From Propionibacteriaceae bacterium (GTDB lineage Bacteria; Actinomycetota; Actinomycetes; Propionibacteriales; Propionibacteriaceae): a stretch of 20,308 bases of DNA. Both the position numbers and the translations under genes were made by a program. Below are positions 8,110 to 15,213 of this stretch, in pieces (position 1 is the stretch's first letter; each line of letters starts with the position of its first letter). The stretch lies in the NCBI GenBank assembly GCA_031268065.1, contig JAIRXX010000109.1, forward strand, positions 1 to 20,308. Direction: 5' to 3'. The notes beneath the pieces are model-generated. The model saw nothing but the letters and a program-made list of their open reading frames with translations. It searched no databases and was not told where the DNA came from.

Positions 8110-8772
8110 GTGACTAGCTTGATTGCTGATACTCCAAAAGTTTCCATCAGACATGCTTCAGTTTCGACTATGGATAACAATGTGTATTTGCTCACCTCCA
8201 AGTCGAGCGGCCAACAAATCATTATCGACGCGGCTGACGATCCGCAGGCGATCCAAAAACTGCTCGGCGAGGCGGCACTGGACAGCCAAACGCGGACCAG
8301 GCTCAGCCTGGTCGTCACCACCCACCGCCACTGGGACCACCTGCGGGCGCTAGCCGAGATTGCGAAACTCCCCGGCGTCCTTACCGCCTGCGGCGATGAG
8401 GACGCCGACTCCATCGCCGCACAGACCGGGGTCAAGGCAGACCGGCGGCTACAGCAGGGCGACATCGTGGGAGTGGATGGAATCTGGCTCTCCGCCATCC
8501 GCCTCACCGGGCACACGCCCGGCTCGGTGGCGCTCGCCTATGCCGAAGCCGGGCAGCCAGTGTGGGTCTTCTCCGGCGACTCGCTATTTCCCGGAGGGCT
8601 GGGCAACACCGATCACGACCAGACCCGTTTCGGCACGCTATTCCGCGATGTGGTCGAGCGGGTCTTCGATGTGTACACCGATGACACCATCGTGGCGCCT
8701 GGCCACGGCAGTTTCACCACCCTGGGCGCAGAACGCCCCCACTTGGCTGGGTGGGAAGCCCGAGGCTGGTAG
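8110..8772 (+). CDS. MBL-fold metallo-hydrolase, glyoxalase II-like
   Basis: A 220-aa cytosolic hydrolase. The metal-binding HxHxDH motif is THRHWDH (His72, His74, Asp76, His77). Further metal ligands appear in LTGHTPGSVAL (about 136), in the GDSLFPGG segment and in the final APGHGSF. The layout fits hydroxyacylglutathione-hydrolase-like or thioesterase-like members, but no glutathione-specific features can be claimed, so the substrate is unknown. The open frame extends to 7885, but the upstream part crosses the lactate-operon terminator and lacks homology; the GTG at 8110 is preferred because of the TATAAT box. It converges on the whiB gene with a 3-bp gap. Confidence 0.9.
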   Translation: MTSLIADTPKVSIRHASVSTMDNNVYLLTSKSSGQQIIIDAADDPQAIQKLLGEAALDSQTRTRLSLVVTTHRHWDHLRALAEIAKLPGVLTACGDEDADSIAAQTGVKADRRLQQGDIVGVDGIWLSAIRLTGHTPGSVALAYAEAGQPVWVFSGDSLFPGGLGNTDHDQTRFGTLFRDVVERVFDVYTDDTIVAPGHGSFTTLGAERPHLAGWEARGW

Positions 8773-8775
8773 CGC

Positions 8776-9051
8776 TCAATCGGGATTGTGGTTCGGACAC
8801 AGCAAAGACGTCCAATTTGTCACGTCTCTGCGCTGGCGCAGCAGCCGCCGCCGCTCACGCTCAGTCATCCCACCCCAGACACCCCATTCGATGCGGTTAT
8901 CCAAAGCCTCAGCCAGGCATTCATTGCGAACCGGGCAGGTAAAGCAAACCGCCCTTACTTTCTTTTGATCTGCCCCATCTGGAAAGAAATCGTCTTGCAA
9001 TCCACGGCACTTGGCCTGGAGCGTCCAATCCTCTATACCTACCACCGACAT
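8776..9051 (-). CDS. wblA: WhiB-family iron-sulfur transcriptional regulator, WhiB4/WblA-like
   Basis: A 91-aa regulator with the four cluster-binding cysteines Cys15, Cys36, Cys39 and Cys45 (CFTCPVRNEC), followed by the GVWGG turn (57-61) and a basic tail MTERERRRLLRQRR that binds DNA. ALDNRIEWGVWGGMTERERR followed by a VTNW segment resembles WhiB4/WblA proteins rather than WhiB1, WhiB2 or WhiB7. Those family members respond to redox state and, in Streptomyces, repress differentiation and antioxidant genes; the role here is inferred. The frame is open to 9234, but the ATG at 9051 has AGAGG 6 nt upstream and starts the homology. An extra Cys85 lies near the C terminus. Confidence 0.92.
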   Translation of the reverse strand: MSVVGIEDWTLQAKCRGLQDDFFPDGADQKKVRAVCFTCPVRNECLAEALDNRIEWGVWGGMTERERRRLLRQRRDVTNWTSLLCPNHNPD

Positions 9052-9142
9052 AACACACCTCTTCCCCCGAAGTTCCCCAACTGCAGTGTGTAGCAAATAA
9101 ATGCTAGTACGAATTGCCGTTTTTTTCCACATCGCGGTAGAA

Positions 9143-9157
9143 GTTGGATAATCCAAC
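9143..9157. promoter_or_regulatory. 15-bp palindrome upstream of the whiB gene
   Basis: GTTGGAT-A-ATCCAAC is a perfect odd palindrome centred at 9150, about 100 bp before the whiB ATG. The 9052-9230 gap otherwise holds an A/T-rich stretch with TAGCAT-like -10 candidates. The site may be an operator; its binding protein is unknown. Confidence 0.4.
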
Positions 9158-9230
9158 GGTGTGCGGGGCTGTTGGCTAGCGGCGGTGGAGCCGCTGTCGG
9201 CCCGGTGGGTAACGGCTGTAGCCGACCATG

Positions 9231-9277
9231 GCAAGCTTCCCGCCCCTCCTGCAATGCCGCAGGGGCGGGAAGCTTGC
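9231..9277 (-). terminator. Terminator hairpin after rplI
   Basis: GCAAGCTTCCCGCCCCT (9231-9247) pairs perfectly with 9261-9277, a 17-bp stem with a 13-nt loop, starting 9 bp past the rplI stop. No T run follows on either strand. It probably ends the ribosomal-protein operon. Confidence 0.8.
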
Positions 9278-9285
9278 TGAAAGGC

Positions 9286-9732
9286 TCAGGACGCGGTGAC
9301 GTCAATTTCGACGTGGGCGGTGACGCCGGTGGTCAGTTTGATGCCAACGGTGTGCTTCCCGACGAGCTTGATCGGCTTGGCGATCTCGACGCTGCGCTTG
9401 TCGATGGACGGGCCGCCCGCCTTCTTGACTGCGAGCGCTATGTCGGCGGGAGTCACCGCGCCGAACAGCCTGCCGGAGTCGCCAGCGTTGGCGTTGAGGG
9501 TGATACGCAATTCTTCGAGCTGTCCGCGCACTTCGGCGGCGTGTTCGGCAGAGCGAATCTCACGGGCGTCACGGGCGCGCTTGATGCCAGCGATCTGCTT
9601 TTCGGCACCCTTGCTCCAAGAGATGGCAAAGCCTCTGGGCAGTAGGTAATTGCGCCCATAGCCGTCTTTCACCTCTACGATGTCGCCTGGAATGCCAACG
9701 TGGTCAACTGGGGCGGTGAGAATCAATTTCAT
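9286..9732 (-). CDS. rplI: 50S ribosomal protein L9
   Basis: A 148-aa protein of usual length that binds 23S rRNA domain V and spans out from the ribosome. The N-terminal domain begins MKLILTAPVDHVGIPGDIVE and includes the conserved VKDGYGRNYLLPRGFA; a long connecting helix and the C-terminal domain (GRLFGAVTPADIA) follow. The ATG at 9732 has GGAGG about 8 nt upstream. It is the last gene of the rpsF-ssb-rpsR-rplI operon, 15 bp after rpsR. Confidence 0.98.
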   Translation of the reverse strand: MKLILTAPVDHVGIPGDIVEVKDGYGRNYLLPRGFAISWSKGAEKQIAGIKRARDAREIRSAEHAAEVRGQLEELRITLNANAGDSGRLFGAVTPADIALAVKKAGGPSIDKRSVEIAKPIKLVGKHTVGIKLTTGVTAHVEIDVTAS

Positions 9733-9747
9733 TTCTTAACCTCCTTG

Positions 9748-9987
9748 TCAGCGGGCTGTTGAAGCATAGGGCAGCAGAGCCACCTCGCGGGCGTTCTTCA
9801 CCGCGATAGCGACTTTGCGCTGCTCTTGGACAGACAGGCCAGTGACTCGGCGGGCGCGAATCTTGCCGCGCTCGGAGATGAAACGCCGCAAGGTGGCGAC
9901 ATCTTTGTAATCGATATGGCCCACGCGAATCGCCTTCGCGGGAGCGAGTTTTTTGTTGTTCTTCACAGGTTTGCGCTGTGAGGCCAT
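9748..9987 (-). CDS. rpsR: 30S ribosomal protein S18
   Basis: A 79-aa basic protein that pairs with S6 on the platform of the 30S subunit. [40 protein letters not shown] and [10 protein letters not shown] are the conserved S18 segments. The frame extends to 10017, but the ATG at 9987 ([13 protein letters not shown]) has AAGGAAG at a good distance and gives the expected length. No cysteine pair is present at the N terminus, so this is the zinc-independent form. Confidence 0.98.
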   Translation of the reverse strand: MASQRKPVKNNKKLAPAKAIRVGHIDYKDVATLRRFISERGKIRARRVTGLSVQEQRKVAIAVKNAREVALLPYASTAR

Positions 9988-10076
9988 TATGGTGCTTCCT
10001 TTCTTGAAGCCCAGCAAGTGCTGGAATGGTGCTTTGGGTTATCAGTGTTTGTTGGGCCTAGGCCCAGCAGGGCGGC

Positions 10077-10559
10077 TCAGAAGGGCGGCTCGTCATTCGT
10101 GGAGCTGCTGCTGGCCCAAGGGTCAGGCCCGACATTGGCGTCACTGGGCTGGCTTTGCTGCCAGTTGCCACCGCCGCCGCTTGCGGAGCCGCCACCTGAG
10201 GAGCGGGCCACTTTGGCGGTCGCATAGCGAAGTGAGGGGCCGACTTCATCGACGTCAACTTCAAATACGGTGCGGCGTTCTCCCTCCCTGGTCTCGTAGC
10301 TACGCGAGCGCAGCCGACCCTGGACGATGACGCGCATCCCCTTGGTCAGGGATTCGGCCACGTTCTCAGCGGCCTGCCGCCAAATCGCGCAGTTCAGGAA
10401 CATGGATTCGCCGTCTTTCCATTCGCTGGTTTGACGGTCGAAATTGCGCGGCGTCGAGGCAACGGTGAAGTTTGCCACCGGTGCGCCACTGGGAGTGAAG
10501 CGCAGCTCCGGATCGGAGGTTAGATTTCCGACTAAGGTGATGATGGTTTCGCCAGCCAT
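10077..10559 (-). CDS. ssb: Single-stranded DNA-binding protein
   Basis: A 160-aa OB-fold protein that coats single-stranded DNA in replication, recombination and repair. It opens [20 protein letters not shown], has the core [21 protein letters not shown], then a Gly/Ser/Gln-rich disordered linker and the C-terminal tip DEPPF that recruits partner proteins. The frame extends to 10619, but the ATG at 10559 begins the homology. The upstream GAAAG is a weak Shine-Dalgarno. It lies between rpsF and rpsR, the usual actinobacterial order. Confidence 0.97.
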   Translation of the reverse strand: MAGETIITLVGNLTSDPELRFTPSGAPVANFTVASTPRNFDRQTSEWKDGESMFLNCAIWRQAAENVAESLTKGMRVIVQGRLRSRSYETREGERRTVFEVDVDEVGPSLRYATAKVARSSGGGSASGGGGNWQQSQPSDANVGPDPWASSSSTNDEPPF

Positions 10560-10661
10560 GTGCGTGTCTTTCGATAGTGCTTGCTGTACGCGGTCAACTC
10601 TGCCACTTGGAGCAGACAATCGCCACGCCAGGTGTTTAGTTAGGTGTTGATCGGTGCTTCA

Positions 10662-10952
10662 CTAGTGGAGATCGGGTCTGATCACCTTCGTCCGCATGAT
10701 CTGCTCGTTCAAGGTGAATTGGCGGTCCAACTCCTTGACGACGGCAGGCTCGGCGGTCAGATTCAGCACCACATAGATGCCTTCGGACTTTTTATTGATG
10801 GGATAGGCCAGACGGCGCCGACCCCAGACATCGATATTGTCCACCGTGCCATTGGCCTTGGTGAACGCCTTGAGCGGCTTCTCCAACAGGCCGTTCACTA
10901 GGCGGTCATCAACATCGGGATCAACGATCACCATGACTTCGTATTTGCGCAT
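10662..10952 (-). CDS. rpsF: 30S ribosomal protein S6
   Basis: A 96-aa protein that forms a heterodimer with S18 on the 30S platform. [37 protein letters not shown] and [12 protein letters not shown] are conserved S6 segments. The frame extends to 11087, but the ATG at 10952 gives the family length and lies after GGAGG (10965-10969) and GGAG. It is the first gene of the operon and is preceded by a structured leader that can hide the GGAGG. Confidence 0.98.
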   Translation of the reverse strand: MRKYEVMVIVDPDVDDRLVNGLLEKPLKAFTKANGTVDNIDVWGRRRLAYPINKKSEGIYVVLNLTAEPAVVKELDRQFTLNEQIMRTKVIRPDLH

Positions 10953-10964
10953 ACGCGAACTCCA

Positions 10965-11010
10965 CCTCCTCTGGACTAGAGCGGCTATGGGAACTTCCCA
11001 TAGCAGGAGG
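10965..11010 (-). promoter_or_regulatory. Candidate S6:S18-binding leader RNA of rpsF
   Basis: In the rpsF leader, CCTCC (11010-11006) can pair with the GGAGG Shine-Dalgarno (10969-10965). Inside lies a 10-bp palindromic hairpin, 11004-10984, with a single central base (some of which must open for the loop), immediately followed by a CCG (10984-10982). An SD-sequestering stem, an internal hairpin and an unpaired CCG are the elements known for the S6:S18 autoregulatory motif. The fit is by eye. In this model excess S6:S18 stabilises the fold and lowers translation of its own operon. Confidence 0.6.
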
Positions 11011-11021
11011 GCGTACCGGCT

Positions 11022-11050
11022 ATTACAGCCAATCGCGTACTTTACCCCAA
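11022..11050 (-). promoter_or_regulatory. Promoter of the rpsF-ssb-rpsR-rplI operon
   Basis: On the minus strand TTGGGG (11050-11045) and TGTAAT (11027-11022) are spaced by 17 bp. Transcription would start near 11015, just before the first strand of the predicted S6:S18 leader stem, which supports both calls. Confidence 0.6.
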
Positions 11051-11083
11051 CGTTTACTTTCAGCGCTAATCTGAACGGTGAGA

Positions 11084-11101
11084 CCACGCAGGATCGCGTG
11101 G
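11084..11101. promoter_or_regulatory. Inverted repeat before the GntR/UTRA gene
   Basis: CCACGC-AGGATC-GCGTGG, with 6-bp arms and a 6-bp spacer, ends 10 bp before the AGGAGG of the downstream regulator gene. It could be an autoregulatory operator or an mRNA hairpin. It does not obviously match the common HutC-type GTCTAGAC core. Confidence 0.4.
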
Positions 11102-11121
11102 CTAACCCACCAGGAGGAAGC

Positions 11122-11859
11122 GTGTGCGGAAACAGCGGCTCGGAACGAGGCTCTGCCGTGGCGCGGGCCAGAGACCAGATTGACCAATTGATAGCTTCCG
11201 ACAGGCTAAAACCTGGCGACCGTCTTCCCCCTGAGACCGAACTGTCCGTCCGCTACCAAGTTGGGCGCTCCACGATTAGAGAGGCCTTGAAACGGATGGA
11301 GGAGGCTGGCACCATCCACGCGGTTCGGGGGAGGGGGCATTTCCTTTCCGCCGTCGGCGCTTTGAACGTGAAACACCCGATTACCCGCTATCAGAGCAGT
11401 CTGCAGATGCTGGACGAACGCGGGCTCAAGGTCGCAATCTCGGTCCTCGATGTCGGGCTGGTCCCGGCGAATATAAAAGTGGCCGAGGAGTTGGGGGTCG
11501 AGGCCGGGGACGAGATCATCAGGGTCATCAGGATGTTCTTCGGAAACGGCGAGCCGCTGGTGCTCAGCCGCGCCGCGCTGCGCAGGGACGTGCTTCCCGG
11601 TTCGGTGAAGCACCGCGACTGGGGTGGTGAGCTGCACGATATTTTGGCGGCGCACGGGCACCACCTGGTCTCTTCCACGGCGCAGATTCGCGCGGTGGAG
11701 ATGCCGGTCGAGTTGGAAATCCGTTTCGCGTTGGGTGGCTTGGGTCCGTGGCTGCTGTTGGAGGAAACGAGCCTGTCCAGCGCGGGCGAACGCATCCTGT
11801 ATACGCACAGCTACCACCGAGGCTCGCGGGCCAACTTCACCCTGCTGCGGCAAAGCTGA
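11122..11859 (+). CDS. GntR-family regulator with UTRA domain (HutC subfamily)
   Basis: A 245-aa regulator. The winged helix-turn-helix spans about residues 12-75 ([39 protein letters not shown]). The UTRA ligand domain runs from about 90 to 240 ([55 protein letters not shown]). The frame is open far upstream across rpsF, but the GTG at 11122 follows AGGAGG by 4 nt and starts shortly before the homology. It is divergent from rpsF and followed by a minus-strand gene, so no target is suggested by context. UTRA regulators usually sense small molecules such as amino sugars, histidine derivatives or phosphonates. Confidence 0.92.
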   Translation: MCGNSGSERGSAVARARDQIDQLIASDRLKPGDRLPPETELSVRYQVGRSTIREALKRMEEAGTIHAVRGRGHFLSAVGALNVKHPITRYQSSLQMLDERGLKVAISVLDVGLVPANIKVAEELGVEAGDEIIRVIRMFFGNGEPLVLSRAALRRDVLPGSVKHRDWGGELHDILAAHGHHLVSSTAQIRAVEMPVELEIRFALGGLGPWLLLEETSLSSAGERILYTHSYHRGSRANFTLLRQS

Positions 11860-12041
11860 AAACCCGCCCCTGGTGGCCGGGCGCTGTGCGCGCGGAGCCA
11901 GCAGACGGCGTAAACCCTTATGGTGGGAGACGGCGTAAAGCTATTGAGCTGGTCGGCCAGCGGCGGACTTCCGCGCCTCAGTTCTTGGCCACCTTCTCCA
12001 GCAGCGCCACAGGCCAACCCCGGCGACACCGAGCACGCGCC
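11860..12041. repeat. Intergenic region with a copy of the dipeptidase 3' end
   Basis: Positions 11972-12005 repeat 12036-12069, the last codons of the dipeptidase plus flanking bases, with 33 of 34 bases identical and a period of 64 bp. The copy reads LLEKVAKN-stop where the gene reads LLEKVAKD-stop. In the same gap GACGGCGTAAA occurs at 11904-11914 and 11929-11939. No gene is credible here. Confidence 0.8.
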
Positions 12042-13370
12042 TCAGTCCTTGGCCACCTTCTCCAGCAGCAGGGCTTCAGCCAGGGCGAATTTGCGCAGAT
12101 CGTCCAATTCGAGCGATTCGTTGATGCCGTGGATGCGCGAATCTGGATCGCAAGTGCCCACGCAGAGCACTTCGGCGCCGGGAAAGGCCCGTTGGAATTC
12201 AGCGATCATCGGGATGGAGCCGCCGGTGCCCATGAACACCGGTTCCTTGCCCCAGGCTTGCCGCATGGCTTCGCTCATCGCCTGCACAGCCACCCCGTCG
12301 GTGGGGATCGATCCGGGATCGCCTGAGTTGAGGTCGGCGATCTCAAGTTCGGCGCCCCAGGGCACATGTGACCGCAAATGTTCCACCACGCAGCGCAAGG
12401 CCCGTGCCGCGTCGTCGCCGGGGGCCACGCGGAGGCCGATTTTGGCGCTCGCCACTGGGATCAGCGTGTTGGACGCCTCCGCCACCCGGGTGGTGTCCAG
12501 CGCCAGGACTGAGATGCTGGGCGCCGTCCACATGCGTTCCACCATCGAGCCGGAGCCGATCCATTCGGTGTTGGGCAATTTGCCGGTCTCGTCGGCCAGC
12601 CGTTCCAGCGAATAATCCAATTCAGGCCCTGGGGTGCGGACTAAGCCTTCCACCGCCACATTGCCGGCGTCGTCGTGCAGGGTGGCGAGCAGGCGGCAAA
12701 GCGTGGTCAGCGCGTCGGGGACCACGCCGCCGAATTCGCCGGAATGTACGCCATAGGCGAGAGTGCGCAGCGTCACCACGCACTCGCCGACGCCGCGCAG
12801 CGTGTTGGTGATCGCCGGTTCGCCCACCTCCCAGTTGCCGGAGTCAGCGATCACGAAAACGTCTGCTGCCAGCGCTTCGCGGTGCCGTTCGATGATCTTG
12901 GTCAGCGATGCCGAGCCGGATTCCTCTTCGCCCTCGATGAAGACGGTCACGCCCACCGGGGGCTTGCCTGCGAAAGCCCGCAGCACGGCGAGGTGCGCGG
13001 CAACGCCGTTCTTGTTGTCGGCGGCCCCGCGCCCGTAAAGCCGCCCGCCGCGTTCCACCGCCTCGGTCGGAGCGGAGGACCAAGCCGACACATCCCCGAA
13101 AGGCTGCACGTCGGAGTGTGCGTAGAGCAATACCGTGGGCTGGCCAGCAGGTGCCGGGAAGTGCGCGATCACCGCTGGCTGTCCGCCTTCCTGCACCACC
13201 TCCACACTCGCCGCGCCCAATTCGCCGAGCCAAGACGCGATGAGGTCGTCTGCCCTGCGCACATCGCCCGCGTGCTCTGGCATAGCCGAGATAGACGGAA
13301 TCGCAATGAGTTCTTTCAAATCCGCTATGGTGCGCGGAAGCACCGCCGCCACCTGAGAAGCCACATTCAT
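12042..13370 (-). CDS. M20-family zinc dipeptidase
   Basis: A 442-aa cytosolic di-zinc aminoacylase/dipeptidase. YAHSDVQP (His85, Asp87), GRGAADNKNG (Asp118) and EGEEESGS (Glu148-150) hold the metal ligands and catalytic acids; a dimerisation (lid) domain follows around HSGEFGGVVPDAL, and RIHGINES near the C terminus supplies the last histidine ligand. The set fits the dipeptidase branch of M20 (DUF-like relatives of PepV and carnosinase) rather than DapE, but the substrate cannot be fixed. The ATG at 13370 has no clear Shine-Dalgarno; a TAGCCT hexamer lies 6 nt upstream. Its 3' end is duplicated 64 bp downstream. Confidence 0.94.
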   Translation of the reverse strand: MNVASQVAAVLPRTIADLKELIAIPSISAMPEHAGDVRRADDLIASWLGELGAASVEVVQEGGQPAVIAHFPAPAGQPTVLLYAHSDVQPFGDVSAWSSAPTEAVERGGRLYGRGAADNKNGVAAHLAVLRAFAGKPPVGVTVFIEGEEESGSASLTKIIERHREALAADVFVIADSGNWEVGEPAITNTLRGVGECVVTLRTLAYGVHSGEFGGVVPDALTTLCRLLATLHDDAGNVAVEGLVRTPGPELDYSLERLADETGKLPNTEWIGSGSMVERMWTAPSISVLALDTTRVAEASNTLIPVASAKIGLRVAPGDDAARALRCVVEHLRSHVPWGAELEIADLNSGDPGSIPTDGVAVQAMSEAMRQAWGKEPVFMGTGGSIPMIAEFQRAFPGAEVLCVGTCDPDSRIHGINESLELDDLRKFALAEALLLEKVAKD

Positions 13371-13382
13371 GCAGCAAGGCTA
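13371..13382 (-). promoter_or_regulatory. Putative leaderless promoter of the dipeptidase gene
   Basis: On the minus strand TAGCCT (13382-13377) is followed by 6 nt and the ATG. An overlapping TATAGC is 8 nt away and could serve instead. Confidence 0.45.
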
Positions 13383-13421
13383 TAGCCAACCCCCGTCCCC
13401 GAGCCAGCCAACCAAGACGAT

Positions 13422-13497
13422 TGGAGCCACCTAAGGGAGTCGAACCCTTGACCTGCTCATTACGAGTGAGCCGCTCTGCCGACTGAGCTAAGGTGGC
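13422..13497 (-). tRNA. tRNA-Thr (anticodon CGT)
   Basis: A 76-nt cloverleaf with an encoded CCA. The acceptor stem is GCCACCT/AGGTGGC, the D stem GCTC/GAGC, the anticodon stem GCTCA/TGAGC around the loop CTCGTAA, and the T arm AAGGG-TTCGACT-CCCTT. The anticodon CGT decodes ACG threonine codons. Confidence 0.97.
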
Positions 13498-13511
13498 CAG
13501 TTGCGCGTAAC

Positions 13512-13540
13512 ACTATAGGCTATCTGGCTGTTCTCGGAAA
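13512..13540 (-). promoter_or_regulatory. Putative tRNA-Thr promoter
   Basis: On the minus strand TATAGT (13517-13512) lies 14 nt before the tRNA 5' end, with a weak -35 TTTCCG (13540-13535) at a 17-bp spacing. Confidence 0.45.
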
Positions 13541-13556
13541 CCTGGCGGGTTTGCCG

Positions 13557-14339
13557 CTAGGCAGCTGAGGCTGTTTTCTCTGCGGCGAGGTGCGCGGCTA
13601 CTACCCGCCAGCCGATGACGGCCAACGCGGCTGCCAGGCAGGCTAGGAGCAATTCGGTGACGACGATATCCAGCACGTTCAGCTGGTAGAGCACGGCGGG
13701 CAGGTCGAACAGCGCATGGGTGGCGATGGCGACCGGGAAGAGCCACCATTTGCCGGGCTGGGTGGCGGCCACCCAGACCAATACGGACAGGGCGAGTTGG
13801 GTGACTATGGCCAGCACCCTTTCGGCCCCGCCCAGATAGAAGATGCCCGCGTCGGTCTGGGTCAACGACTGGCTGACGATGGCGGGCAGGTCGGCGGCTA
13901 ATCCGGCATTGATCGCCAGCGCCAAGGCGAGATTTGTGATCATCGTCAGCCCGACCAGCAGGATTGACTCTATGCCGCCGTGGCCGATGCCGTAAGAGAC
14001 CGCCGTGCGCACGCCCTGGTAGCGGTTGCGCAGCAATTTGAAGGCGACGAAACGGCCCGTCTCCTCGAATATTCCGGCGGCGAAGATGGCGTAGAGCGCG
14101 AAGAGCACTGGGTTGTTGTCGCGCAACGCGACGGAGCCGTCGGCTGCGGGCCGGAGCACCAACTGGTGCAGCAGCGGTTCCAAGATCAGCGCCATGACGA
14201 CGAATGTGGCCGCCCCGACCAGCGCCGGGATGAATTTTAGGACGAGCCTGCGGCGTAGGACCAGATAAATGGCCACCGGCAACCCGATGGAGACGATGGT
14301 GGTGACGGCCATGCCTGCGATGGCTGCGATGGAGACCAT
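13557..14339 (-). CDS. YhfC-family intramembrane metalloprotease
   Basis: A 260-aa integral membrane protein with about seven hydrophobic segments. FEETGRF (Glu92, Glu93, Arg96), GIGHGGIES (His120, Glu124) and THALFDLPA (His208, Asp212) are the conserved motifs of the YhfC group, a relative of the CPBP/PrsW glutamyl and metal-dependent intramembrane protease clan. Activity is inferred from family. The ATG at 14339 has TATCGT 6 nt upstream and no Shine-Dalgarno. It lies 85 bp downstream of the CPBP-type gene on the same strand and may be partly co-transcribed with it. Confidence 0.85.
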   Translation of the reverse strand: MVSIAAIAGMAVTTIVSIGLPVAIYLVLRRRLVLKFIPALVGAATFVVMALILEPLLHQLVLRPAADGSVALRDNNPVLFALYAIFAAGIFEETGRFVAFKLLRNRYQGVRTAVSYGIGHGGIESILLVGLTMITNLALALAINAGLAADLPAIVSQSLTQTDAGIFYLGGAERVLAIVTQLALSVLVWVAATQPGKWWLFPVAIATHALFDLPAVLYQLNVLDIVVTELLLACLAAALAVIGWRVVAAHLAAEKTASAA

Positions 14340-14351
14340 GTGGCGACGATA
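14340..14351 (-). promoter_or_regulatory. Putative leaderless promoter of the YhfC-type gene
   Basis: On the minus strand TATCGT (14351-14346) fits TANNNT and lies exactly 6 nt before the ATG. Confidence 0.45.
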
Positions 14352-14424
14352 TCACCGCCGGTGGTTGGTGTCTTTCGCGTTCGCCCGGACCGATGGCCCG
14401 AGTTGGGGTCAGCGGCGGATGCGG

Positions 14425-15213
14425 TCAGAAAAGATCGGTGTAGCTGGCCAGCAGGGCGTAGCCGACGAAAGCGGCGACATCCAACAGGGTATGAGCCGCC
14501 ACCAGCGGCCCGACGCGGCGGGTGCGCAGGTAAATCATGCCGAAGACCACGCCCATCGCGAGGTTGCCGACGAATCCGCCGAAGCCTTGGTAGAGGTGGT
14601 AGCTGCCTCGGATCAATGCGCTGGCCAAGATGATCGTCCAGGCGTGCCAGCGCAGGGTTGCGGCTTTGGCGAAGAAGAAGCCGATCATGACGACTTCCTC
14701 AAGGATGCCGTTCATCGCCGCAGCGAGGATCAGCACCGGAATCGTCCACCAATTCGCCGCCAGATTCGCTGGCGCGACGTTGGTGTTGAACCCCAAAGCC
14801 CGCGCGGTGAAATAGAGCGCCAAGCCTGGGATGCCGATCCCAGCGGCGATGGCCAGGCCCGCCAAGGCGTCGAAGCCGGGCCGTTTCAAATCGAAGCCGA
14901 TCCGGTCGTTGCTGAGCTTAAGGAAATACAGCGCCAGCAGTGCCGGGACCAGCGGGAAAATGATATTCGCCAACTGGTAGCTGAGGTCCAGCCAGGGGCG
15001 GTCAGGGTTGACCGATTGGTTCATCGACGTGGTCTGCTCGTTGAGCGGTACGCCGACGGTCAGCCGGTTGAGCAGCGAAAGGATTGAATAGACCGCCGAC
15101 TGGCCCAAAGACACGCCCAGGACCAGCAGGATTTCCCAGCCCGGACGCCGCCGACCGCCCAGTGTTTCGGCTATCGCCTGGTCTTCAGGCTCGATGGGTT
15201 CGCCAGTCATCAT
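14425..15213 (-). CDS. CPBP-family intramembrane protease (CAAX-prenyl-protease-like, Abi)
   Basis: A 262-aa membrane protein. ILEEVVMIGFF (Glu172, Glu173), IRGSYHLYQG (Arg202, His206) and AAHTLLDVAAF (His241, Asp245) are the three CPBP/Abi motifs, all intact. Bacterial members process or protect against peptides and bacteriocins, or have unknown roles. The frame is open to 15435, but that part is the overlapping upstream gene read in another frame. The tandem ATGs at 15213 and 15210 follow GGA; either could be used. It overlaps the 3' end of the TIM-barrel gene by about 29 bp, so the two are translationally coupled. Confidence 0.88.
   Translation of the reverse strand: MMTGEPIEPEDQAIAETLGGRRRPGWEILLVLGVSLGQSAVYSILSLLNRLTVGVPLNEQTTSMNQSVNPDRPWLDLSYQLANIIFPLVPALLALYFLKLSNDRIGFDLKRPGFDALAGLAIAAGIGIPGLALYFTARALGFNTNVAPANLAANWWTIPVLILAAAMNGILEEVVMIGFFFAKAATLRWHAWTIILASALIRGSYHLYQGFGGFVGNLAMGVVFGMIYLRTRRVGPLVAAHTLLDVAAFVGYALLASYTDLF

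Noticed and set aside
10984..11004. Palindrome as an intrinsic terminator
   Set aside because: It lies between a promoter and the rpsF start and better fits a leader structure; a terminator here would block the operon.
12675..13385. 236-codon open frame on the plus strand opposite the dipeptidase
   Set aside because: Antisense to a well-supported M20 gene and without any domain.
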